A stretch of 64,000 bases of DNA from positions 310,001 to 374,000 of the forward strand of contig JADJBP010000001.1 of assembly GCA_016703625.1 (NCBI GenBank). Reading direction: 5' to 3'. The position numbers and the translations under genes were made by a program. The notes beneath the pieces are model-generated. The model was not told the origin of the DNA, ran no database searches, and saw only the letters and a list, made by a program, of their open reading frames with translations. This document shows positions 55,677-64,000 of this stretch, one piece after another; position 1 is the first letter of the stretch; each line of letters opens with the position of its first letter. The DNA comes from Chitinophagaceae bacterium. GTDB lineage: Bacteria; Bacteroidota; Bacteroidia; Chitinophagales; Chitinophagaceae.

Positions 55677-55708
55677 AAAAAGGCTGTCTTTTTGTAGACA
55701 GCCTTTTT
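55677..55708 (-). terminator. Rho-independent terminator of the PKD-repeat gene
   Basis: A perfect 13-bp inverted repeat (AAAAAGGCTGTCT / AGACAGCCTTTTT) with a 6-base loop, 30 bases after the stop at 55738. The A-rich and T-rich arms make it active on the minus strand. Confidence 0.88.
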
Positions 55709-55737
55709 GAATAAAACAGGGTATTGTATTTCCCGTT

Positions 55738-58700
55738 TTACATTTTAACTATTTTCATGTTCTTCTTCTCTCCATTTTCAAAAAATACAGTAATAATATA
55801 AGTGCCTTTGATCAGGTTGCGCATATCAATTTTTTCAGTAAAATTCTGTTGAGCATAAGACAGGTCTTTTCTGAACACAATTTTTCCATGCATATCTGTT
55901 ATGGTCACTGTTTGTTTTGAATTTAAGACCGAGGCTTTTATTTCCAACGTTGCGATATCGGCTACCGGGTTTGGATAAACGTTAATATCATTGTATTGCA
56001 ACTGGTTGCCTGATGTGCCAATGACCACTACTATCACCAGGTCACTTGCAGTAGCGCCACGGTTATCAGTTACGGTCAATTCAAATTCATAGGTACCTTC
56101 AACCAGGTTAGTCAGGAAAGTAATGGCCGTGTTTGTTGAGAATAACACATTGCCTGAAGGTCCGGTTACCTGCCTCCAGTTATAAGCAACGATACTGCCA
56201 TCTGTATCTGTGCCGGTACCGGTTAATGTAGCCGTATTGTCGGGTAATGTGATGGTCAGATTTGGACCTGCATTGGCAGTTGGCGGGTTATTTGGGACGG
56301 GATAAACCGTTACCCGTATGGTATCCCTGCCAACAGCGTTATTGTTGTCCGTTACCCTCAGTTCAAATTGGTAAAAACCTTCAACCAAACCGGTTACGGC
56401 AGTTGCCGCAGTATTGGTATTGGTGATCGTTCCTGCAGCCGGCCCTGCAACTTTTGTCCATAACCAGGCTGTAATATTGCCATCCGGGTCGGTGCCGGCA
56501 CCTGTAAGTGAAACCGAGTTTGCCGGTAAAGTAATATTCTGATCCGGACCTGCATTGGCTGTTGGAGCAATATTTGAAGCAGTGTTTACCGTAACCTGCA
56601 CAGTATCCCTGCCAAAAGCTCCGCTATTGTCTGTAACTCTTAATTCAAAACGGTAAACACCCTGTAACAATCCTGTTACAGATGTAGCTGCGCTGTTGGG
56701 GTTAGTGATGGTACCCGCAGCCGGTCCTGCAACTTTTGTCCATAAATATGCAGTGATGATTCCATCCGGATCGATACCACTTCCGGAAATAATTACCGAG
56801 TTGACCGGTAATGTGATGGATTGATCAGTACCTGCATTGGCAGATGGTGGTGTATTTGTAGCTCCCGGAATCACAGTTACCTGCACAGTATCTCTTCCAA
56901 AAGCGCCGTTATTATCTGTAATTCTCAGTTCAAAGCGGTAAACACCCTGCACCAGTCCTGTTACTGTTGTGGCAGCACTGTTTGGGTTAGTGATGGTGCC
57001 ATTTGCCGGCCCGGAAACTTTGGTCCATAAATAAGCGGTAATAAATCCATCAGGATCGATACCGGTACCTGAAAGCGAAACCGTATTTGTTGGTAATATA
57101 ATGGTTTGATCGGCTCCTGCATTGGCAGTTGGCGGAATATTGGAAGCTGCATTTACCGTGATCTGTACCGTATCCCTTCCAAAAGCGTTATTGTTGTCCG
57201 TTACCCTCAGTTCAAAGCGGTAAACACCCTGCACCAATCCGGTTACAGTTGTAGCAGCATTATTTGGGTTTGTAATGGTTCCGGCTGTTGGTCCTGCAAT
57301 TTTAGTCCATATATAAGCCGTAATATTTCCATCGGGGTCGTTACCGGATCCTGAAAGTGAAACGGTATTTGTTGGTAAAGTAATGGTTTGATCGGGCCCT
57401 GCATTGGCAGTTGGCGGAATATTGGATGCTGCATTGACCGTGATCTGCACCGTATCCCTTCCAAAAGCGTTATTGTTGTCCGTTACCCTCAGTTCAAATT
57501 GGTAAACACCCTGTACCAGGCCTGTTACAGATGTAGCAGCGCTGTTGGGGTTTGTAATGGTACCTGCAGCCGGCCCGGCAACTTTTGTCCATAAATAAGC
57601 GGTAATAAATCCATCGGGATCGATACCGCTTCCGGAAAGAATTACCGTATTGGTGGGCAGGGTAATTGTTTGATCGGGACCTGCATTGGCAGAAGGCGGT
57701 GTATTGGTAGCACCCGCATTTACAGTAACCTGCATGGTATCCCTGCCAAAAGCGCCATTATTATCTGTAACCCTCAGTTCAAATCGGTAAACACCCTGTA
57801 CCAATCCTGTTATTGAAGTAGCGGCAACATTGGGGTTTGTGATGGTGCCATTTGCCGGCCCGGAAATTTTTGTCCATAAATAAGCGGTAATAAATCCATC
57901 CGGATCAGTACCGCTTCCTGAAACGATAACAACATTCGTTGGTAAAATGATCGTTTGATCAGGCCCTGCATTGGCAGTTGGCGGAATATTGGATGCGGCG
58001 TTGACCGTGATCTGTACCGTGTCCCTTCCAAAAGCGTTATTGTTATCCGTTACCCTCAGTTCAAAGCGGTAAACACCCTGCACCAAACCTGTTACAGTTG
58101 TAGCAGCATTATTTGGGTTTGTAATGGTTCCGGCTGTTGGTCCTGCAATTTTAGTCCATAAATAAGCCGTAATATTTCCATCGGGGTCGTTACCGGATCC
58201 TGAAAGTGAAACGGTATTTGTTGGTAAAGTAATGGTTTGATCAGGTCCTGCATTGGCAGTTGGCGGAATATTGGAAGCCGCATTGACCGTTATCTGCACC
58301 GTATCCCTGCCATAAGCGTTATTGTTATCCGTTACCCTCAGTTCAAAGCGGTAAACACCCTGTACCAATCCTGTTACAGTTGTAGCAGCATTATTTGGGT
58401 TTGTAATGGTTCCGGCTGCCGGTCCTGCAATTTTAGTCCATAAATAAGCCGTAATATTTCCGTCCGGATCGATACCGGTTCCTGTAAGTGAAACGGTGTT
58501 TGTTGGTAATGTAATGGTTTGATCTGGCCCTGCATTGGCCGTTGGGGGGATATTCCCCGTTGCTCCATATTCTACATATCCCATATCAGGAGCTGATCCA
58601 TTATAAGGAATACCGACATTAACACCTGCATCAATACATGGTGAAGTTGCCTGTAAACTAAAATTGGTTGCTGATACAAATAATGGGTTCTGGCTTATAT

Positions 58701-60209
58701 TATTGTTGTACGTATAATTTGCCGGGTTACCACCGGGCCAGGATACGGCATTGTTATTTCCATTGAGGTAAAAATCATTGTGGGTTACAAAACACCCGGT
58801 TATATTTGTAGGATTACTTCCTCTTACAGGATAAGCACCAAATCCCTGTATGATATTATTGCGGATGTTGATATTCTGCCCGTTTCCCTGCGGCATGGAA
58901 GACAGGTCAATGCCGACATAAGATGGATTTGCGGATCTTGCGATAATGGTATTGTTGTAAACAGAAAATCCATTGATCTGCGGGTCATCAGTACCTTCAG
59001 AAATAACACCTATTGCAAAGCTGTTACCGATCCCTGGCCAGTATATAAATTGGTAAAAAGGTTATTCCTCATCACATTATTTAACAGGTAGCTGTATCCT
59101 CCAGGAGGTGTGCCACCCGGGTTGGGTAAATTATCTCCGCCATAATTTCCCGGGCCCCTGGTGTTGAAAGAAATACCGTATGATTTATTATTGAAAATAT
59201 TATTTTCTATAAGGGCATGTTCTGTTCTGAACTCTAAAATAATACCCCCCTCAACCCTTGGATTAAAAGTGGTATTGGTGATCAGGTTATCATGGATCCA
59301 GGTACTGTATGGATAAGTTGATTTATAATTATAGTTCAGGTCAATAGCCCCGTTCTGAATATCATTTCCATAAATCTCCAGACCCTGTATATTAAAAAGT
59401 TCAATGGCAAAATCCCAGCCGCTTTCACCGGGATAATTTCCACCATATGGTTTTTTGATAAGTGTATTATTGTAAATTTTACAGCCTTTTAACCATCCTT
59501 GGTTCCAGTATTTAATAGGCCATCCGTTAAGCCCTTCAGCCCTTTCATTTTGCTGTATCAGGTTATTATAGATCAGCATTCCGTTTTGGAAACCGATATT
59601 CAATGATCCTGAACCACCACCGCTGATACCATAATCAGCACAGTTGGTCACTATGTTGTTATAAAATGTATTGCCGGTGGCATGATTATAACCCACATCT
59701 GTTCCCGGGTTGTTGGCATTGATTCCGTTAAAAATTACGCCTCTCCAGAGAAAGTTTTTAATGATACAGTCATGTATGGAAACATTGCTGCGGCCGGTTA
59801 TCCAAATGGCCAGCCAGGTTTTGTTGTTTGTAGGACTTACATATTGCCCGTCAAAGGTTAATTTGGAAATGCTTTGGTTGGCATTGGTTTGGTCAGGCGA
59901 TTGCAATTCAAGAATGGCTACAAAATTATTGGTCATGGCACCCCTGATGATCGTGGTTGCTGCAGCATCGCCTTCAATACTAACACCAGCACTTAAATTG
60001 CTGGCTTGTGTTTCGGTATAGGTACCTGCTATAACACGGATTAAATCCCCGAAGGCAGTTGCAGTTTGTGTGGCTCTGTATAAAGTTCTCCAGGGGTTTG
60101 TGTTCGAACCGTTACCGGTGGCATCATTACCTGTAGGGCTGATGTAGTAAGTGGCTGCGTATGTAATACTGCAAAGGAATATTGATACGGTCAGTAAAAA
60201 CAATTTCAT
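55738..60209 (-). CDS. Very large surface protein: beta-helix, nine PKD-like repeats, Por-type tail; one frameshift
   Basis: About 1,490 residues. The start ATG at 60207-60209 gives a signal peptide (MKLFLLTVSIFLCSITYA, cut before ATYY); a more upstream ATG at 60350 adds 47 unlikely residues. Residues 20-540 form a right-handed beta-helix with NosD-like turns (IYNNTLIKKPYGGNYPG, HDNLITNTTFNPRVEGG, YLLNNVMRNNLF). One missing base near 59028 breaks the frame; restored text is GIGNSFAIGVISEGTDD. Nine PKD/Ig-like repeats of about 95 residues follow (PPTANAGPDQTITLPTNTVS type), then a Por-secretion tail (INVYPNPVADIATLEIKASV, KGTYIITVFFENGEKKNMKI). Likely a T9SS-exported adhesin or polysaccharide-binding protein. 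The terminator is at 55677-55708. Confidence 0.88.
56020..58556 (-). repeat. Nine tandem 282-291-bp repeats coding for PKD-like domains
   Basis: Each unit encodes PPTANAGPDQ...DPDGNITAYLWTK...GPAAGTITNPN...GLVQGVYRFELRVTDNN...GRDTVQITV. Units are numbered from the protein N terminus (58556 downward). Units 2-4 and 5-7 match each other one by one (GNDPDG/PTAG, FITAYLWTK/PANG with a GAT linker, NTPPSANAG), giving a higher-order duplication of exactly 849 bases, for example 57955 against 57106 and 58237 against 57388. Units 8 and 9 are the most diverged. The near-identity favours recombination-driven copy change. Confidence 0.85.
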
Positions 60210-61051
60210 AGAATAATGGTTTTGTATAGGACTATTAATTGGATATATTAGATTTATTAACGCAACATTTAAAATTTTATTATTTCTTTTTCTTTTTATA
60301 CATGCCATCTTACAGTATACCGGGATCATTGTTAAACACCATTTGTGCAAAGATGATGTTTGAAATTCTTATTTATTTGCCTGCATTTTTTATCAACAGG
60401 CTCAAAATGATAACCAGTTATACATATAGATACATATAATATATAAATATATTAAAATAAGTTTTTTAAAGAACAAAAATTAAGCCAGCCTTTTTGAAAA
60501 TCATCCTAATTATAGATTGAATGTTGATAAAAAGTGCTGATTTGTTGATAAATCAAATTATAAACCCCGAATGATTTTTTTGGGAACCAAAAGGTAATCC
60601 CTGGAATTTTGATTGATAAAAAAGCAGCAATATGCAATAAACACGCCTGTTATTTGCCTGCACGGGACTAATAAAAGAATTGATTTTACATGGTAAGGGT
60701 ATCGTTTTAAAACAGTAATAGAGCCTGTTTCATAAAAATGAACTTCAGTATGATTTCTATATTTATTTTTGTATGCAATAAAAATTAAATAATTCAGTTT
60801 TTGAACCGTAAAGATTATTTTTATCATTTTCGGGGTATAGAACACGAAAATTGATTTTGATTATACAAATCTGTTTTTTAGTAATAAATGGATTTTAAGA
60901 AACGGATGTAGCAGTTAAACTGCTGTTTGTATCCCGGGAAATATAAAAATTACCCGGTAACCAAAATGAATGTAATTTGACAAATGAATAGCTTATCATT
61001 GATCACCGGTTCAAAAATCTGTAGTATTTTTAATTAATGCTGTCCCCATAA
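60210..61051. other. Long A/T-rich intergenic region
   Basis: 842 bases between the divergent PKD-repeat gene and the Tat-signal gene. It is strongly A/T-rich (for example 60420-60470) and should hold the promoters of both. A minus-strand reading frame at 60558-60845 has no conserved character and no usable start context. I see no RNA gene, repeat array or terminator that I can support. Confidence 0.4.
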
Positions 61052-61447
61052 ATGAAAAGAAGAACTTTTATTTTAGCTACAACCACCGTTGCTTTAGGTG
61101 TTATTTCAATACCGGTCATCAGGTATTATAAAAAGCGTTCAAAAAATTATGATCCCCTCATTATGCCTTTTGAACTGGCCAGGTTTTGCGATGAGAAAGC
61201 GATTCGTGAAATAGGAATTCAATACAGGAAGCAGGTGCCCGGGGAAAATGATAAAAATACATTAAAGGAAATGCTGCTTTCCGGTGATGACGGTAAACGT
61301 ATAACCGACTCCGATAAAATGGCTGTGATGGAAATGCTGGATAAAAAAATTTATAAAGATTTTGCTGATCATAAAATACAGATCTTAACCGGGTGGGTTA
61401 TTTCCACAACAGAAGCACGTCAATGTGCCTTATTTTCTTTAACCTGA
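61052..61447 (+). CDS. Tat-signal small subunit-like protein (gluconate 2-dehydrogenase subunit 3-like)
   Basis: 131 residues. It starts MKRRTFILATTTVALGVISI, a twin-arginine-type signal with one hydrophobic helix. The rest is helical and soluble (FELARFCDEKAIREIGIQYR, DDGKRITDSDKMAVMEMLDK) and ends WVISTTEARQCALFSL. The layout and the GMC oxidoreductase gene 20 bases downstream fit the gluconate 2-dehydrogenase subunit 3 family, which helps fold or export the flavin subunit. The resemblance is of general pattern, with the 'WVISTTEARQCA' ending as the best match. A cytochrome c subunit is not seen in the window. Confidence 0.75.
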   Translation: MKRRTFILATTTVALGVISIPVIRYYKKRSKNYDPLIMPFELARFCDEKAIREIGIQYRKQVPGENDKNTLKEMLLSGDDGKRITDSDKMAVMEMLDKKIYKDFADHKIQILTGWVISTTEARQCALFSLT

Positions 61448-61467
61448 TAAAACCGACTTGAACCTAT

Positions 61468-63016
61468 ATGCATATTGATGCCAGAACACTAGACAACCAA
61501 TCTGTTATTGAGGGAGATATTTGTATTATTGGCGCAGGAGCTGCTGGTATCAGTATTGCCCTGGATTGGGAAAACACACCCTATAAAGTGATCTTGCTGG
61601 AAGGTGGCGGATTTGAATATGATGACAGGGTACAGGAATTGTATAACGGTAAGATCACAGATCACCCCTATTATCCCATGAAGGCCAGCCGCCTGCATTA
61701 TTTCGGCGGCAGTACCGGCCATTGGGGAGGCATGTGTTCTGAATTTGATGACATCGATTTTGTAAAAAGAGATTGGGTGGAGAACAGTGGTTGGCCGATA
61801 AAAAGGGAAGACATTGCTGCCTTTTATCCAAAAGCTCATGAAATACTGGATCTTGGGATTAATGAATGGGATGTTTCATATTGGGAAAAGCAGACTAAGG
61901 GTTATAAAAGACTACCCCTGGATGAAAAAGTGATATGGAGTAAAATGTGGCACCTCAGTAAGCCAACCCGTTTTGGAGAAAAATACAAGGATGCTGTGGT
62001 GAAAGCCAAAAATATCCATTTATATACCTATGCCAACGTAGTTGATATCAATGTAACAGAAAATATTAAATCTGTAAAGCAGGTCACTGTAAAAAATTAT
62101 GCCGGTAAAGGAACACACCGTTAAAGCAACCTATTTTATCCTGGCATGCTGTGCCATACAGAATTCAAGAATGTTACTGGCATGCAATAAACAGGCAGCT
62201 GCAGGGCTTGGTAATGAAAATGACCTGGTTGGCCGTTACTTTATGGAACATGTTGAAATTAAAACAGGGGAACTGTGGTTAAATAATTCAGATCCTTTAT
62301 TGTTATATAAAATGGACCTGGTTACCAGGATATATGCAGAGCTGGCCATATCGCCCCAGAAACAGGAAGAATTAAAGGTATTGAATGGTACCGTTTCTTT
62401 GATGCCACTTGATTTGGCTAAAAATACCATCCCATCTGTGAAATTATGGTCAAATGAGGATCCGCGTAAAAGCCTTGACACTTTTCATAAATACAATAAC
62501 CTGGATAAGCGGAATTTTCTTCAAAGATTGTTTTCTAAAAATGATTCCCAGGCATACGGTTTATTTACAAGGGCTGAGCAGCTTCCCAATCCTGCATCCA
62601 GGGTTGTTTTAAGCAATGAGAAAGATGAACTCGGGGTACCCAGGGCTGATTTGAACTGGGCACTATCACCCATTGATAAAAAAACAGTGTTAACCATCAA
62701 TACCCTTTTGGGGCAACAGGTTGGTGCTGCCGGGATCGGCCGTGTTAAATTAGCTGATTTCCTGCTCGATAATGATGAACAATTACCGGATTACACCAGT
62801 GGCGGCTGGCACCATATCGGTACAACCAGGATGAGCGATGATCCAAAGACCGGTGTTGTTGATGCCAATTGCAGGATCCATGGTATAGATAATTTGTTTG
62901 TTGCGGGATCATCCTGTTATCCAACCGGTGGAGCCGTAAACCCAACATTTACAGTTGTTGCCATCAGTCTCCGGCTTTCAGCCCATCTCAAACAACAAAT
63001 AAAAACAATCGTTTAA
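61468..63016 (+). CDS. GMC family oxidoreductase, frameshifted
   Basis: About 516 residues when restored. An FAD-dependent alcohol or sugar dehydrogenase, probably carried to the periplasm by its small partner. The ADP-binding motif is DICIIGAGAAGISIALDWEN. FGGSTGHWGGMCSEFD is the GMC flavin-contact signature. After an extra G near 62108 the frame changes and continues EHTVKATYFILACCAIQNSR. The C-terminal catalytic part has GGWHHIGTTRMSDDPKTGVV with the active His and SSCYPTGGAVNPTFTVVAIS with the conserved Asn. The substrate cannot be predicted. A free sugar or a polysaccharide end group is possible given the neighbours. Confidence 0.88.
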
Positions 63017-63020
63017 AGGT

Positions 63021-64000
63021 TTAGCTTTTTCTTCTTTTTAGTTTTCTTCTTTTCCATTGGTATAAGCCCCATAGCGACATAAGAAAAAATATAAACGAAT
63101 ATGCACTGTTTAAAATGAAATTATTTTCAAAACAGGTATACACTGAAATCATAAAGGCAGCCATCCACCAATACCAGCTTTCCACTTTTTTTATGGTCAT
63201 TAACCACATGCCGGTAAATGCAGCTGCACAAATAAAAGCATCGGCCCAGGGAATGATATCCGGTTTAAAATAACGGCTTAATTTGAACAGTGCTGTAGCA
63301 ATGATGATATAACTGATCGTAAAAAAAAGCAACTGGTAAAGTATCTCTTTTTTTGAGGACGCATGCACCCGTACAATACGGTGATGCCGCCTGTCTCTTT
63401 TCGCCCAGGTTATCCAGCCATAAATACAGCCGGCTGTAAAACAGGTGTTTGCCATTGCCATTCCCGCCAGGCCCTCTTCAAAACTTATAAAAAGATAAAC
63501 AGCGGTATAGATCAAACCTGCCGGGAAAGCATATATATATTCCCTGCTGCTAAACCACAGGAAAATAAAAAGGGAAAACAAAGCAATGAATTCAAGCGGG
63601 CTGAAATGTTTTACTTCGTGATACAGCGGCCTTAGCAATTGCTGTTTATAATTAAATCCCGGGTTTGCTGCTGATGCAGTTTTAATATTGTTCCTATATG
63701 TATAATCTACAGGCGAACCCCGCATATACAAGGGGTTATTATTATTCCCGTTTCCGGACAATGTATTTTTTTCAATGAGCATGGTTTTTAAAACAAACGC
63801 AGGGTTTGCGATCAAATATGCCGCCATAAAACCCTGTATCGTATTGTTTTGAATTTTTATGCCGGTAGCCATGGCCGCGCCAACTATTTCTATACCATAA
63901 AACGGGGCATTGCCATTTGCAGCGATCATGGTATTATTATAAATGGCCAGGTTACTCACCGAAAAGTTGTTGGTGCTTTCACTGTAAAGTCCAATGGCTG
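63021..64000 (-). CDS. Beta-helix/PnuC-like membrane fusion protein, 5' end missing
   Basis: The last 326 codons of a gene that continues past the right edge; the frame is open from 64000 to the stop at 63021. The first 110 residues visible are beta-helix coils (LAIYNNTMIAANGNAPFYGI, GIKIQNNTIQGFMAAYLIAN, SPVDYTYRNNIKTASAAN), closely like the coils of the PKD protein at 58700-59000. They run without a break into an all-membrane region of about 200 residues (EFIALFSLFIFLWFSSREY, IYAFPAGLIYTAVYLFIS, TAGCIYGWITWAKRDRR, YSFIFFLMSLWGLYQWKRR). That pattern is PnuC-like, the nicotinamide riboside/NMN transporter family. An internal GTG at 63959 is not needed as a start. Confidence 0.72.
   Translation of the reverse strand, partial: AIGLYSESTNNFSVSNLAIYNNTMIAANGNAPFYGIEIVGAAMATGIKIQNNTIQGFMAAYLIANPAFVLKTMLIEKNTLSGNGNNNNPLYMRGSPVDYTYRNNIKTASAANPGFNYKQQLLRPLYHEVKHFSPLEFIALFSLFIFLWFSSREYIYAFPAGLIYTAVYLFISFEEGLAGMAMANTCFTAGCIYGWITWAKRDRRHHRIVRVHASSKKEILYQLLFFTISYIIIATALFKLSRYFKPDIIPWADAFICAAAFTGMWLMTIKKVESWYWWMAAFMISVYTCFENNFILNSAYSFIFFLMSLWGLYQWKRRKLKRRKS

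Noticed and set aside
57106..58443. Four similar plus-strand reading frames (57106, 57388, 57955, 58237) sharing a CIGSWRNIG-like start
   Set aside because: They are antisense copies created by the PKD repeat DNA. They have the spacing of the repeats and no protein character of their own.
60558..60845. 95-residue minus-strand reading frame in the A/T-rich gap
   Set aside because: No recognisable domain, odd composition (many Lys, Tyr, Ile), no promoter or operon context. Open by chance in A/T-rich DNA.
1..64000. Recent horizontal transfer of the polysaccharide locus by a mobile element
   Set aside because: No transposase, integrase, tRNA or flanking direct repeat was seen, and base composition does not visibly change at 17250 or 52400. 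It cannot be excluded without composition statistics.

Overview
This window comes from a member of the Bacteroidota, most probably the Chitinophagaceae or a close relative. The evidence is the gene families present: secreted proteins with type IX secretion (Por) C-terminal tails, an UpxY-type NusG paralogue, DUF5916, DUF4197, DUF2911, TIGR02757, SxtJ and DUF5989 proteins, and promoters of the TTTG-N18-20-TAnnTTTG type. No rRNA, tRNA, CRISPR array, transposase, integrase or phage gene was seen. More than twenty genes of well-known families are broken by one-base frameshifts, usually in runs of five to eight A/T or G/C. This looks like uncorrected long-read assembly error rather than decay, so broken genes are annotated here at their restored full extents.

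Positions 1-17250 hold housekeeping and metabolic genes, mostly on the minus strand: the tail of a DUF5916 outer-membrane-type protein, a DoxX-like protein, an S9 dipeptidyl-peptidase, lysS, a DUF4197 lipoprotein, a flavin reductase, a cluster of degenerate palindromic repeats, a fumarylacetoacetate hydrolase family enzyme, a fatty-acid/sterol hydroxylase, TIGR02757, a beta-lactamase-type serine hydrolase, a trans-sulfuration enzyme, an asparagine synthetase, two DUF2911 proteins and an ACP phosphodiesterase.

Positions 17584-52307 form one long plus-strand exopolysaccharide/capsule locus. It contains export genes (Wza-like lipoprotein, Wzc-like tyrosine autokinase), an UpxY-type antiterminator behind a three-copy 26-bp repeat leader, GDP-fucose synthesis (fcl, gmd), a Wzx flippase, a Wzy-like polymerase, four GT4 glycosyltransferases, a WecB/TagA/CpsF glycosyltransferase, UDP-GlcNAc 2-epimerase and, at the end, the polyprenyl-phosphate sugar-1-phosphate transferase that starts the repeat unit. 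Three decoration modules sit inside it. The first is SxtJ/DUF5989/carbamoyltransferase/SGNH. The second resembles the Dlt system of Gram-positive bacteria: a stand-alone amino-acid adenylation enzyme, two acyl carrier proteins, a formyltransferase, a GNAT, an MBOAT and an SGNH/DltD-like protein, preceded by an AsnB-type amidotransferase. The third is an MDR-Gfo/Idh fusion oxidoreductase, a deacetylase-fold protein, an N-extended formyltransferase-like protein and an alpha/alpha-toroid protein.

Positions 52472-64000 encode envelope proteins: two secreted PIG-L-family deacetylases with Por-type tails, a very large beta-helix protein with nine PKD-like repeats, a Tat-type small subunit next to a GMC oxidoreductase, and, running off the right edge, a protein that joins a beta-helix domain to a PnuC-like membrane domain. 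The best candidates for undescribed biology are the Dlt-like module inside a Gram-negative polysaccharide locus and the beta-helix/PnuC fusion.
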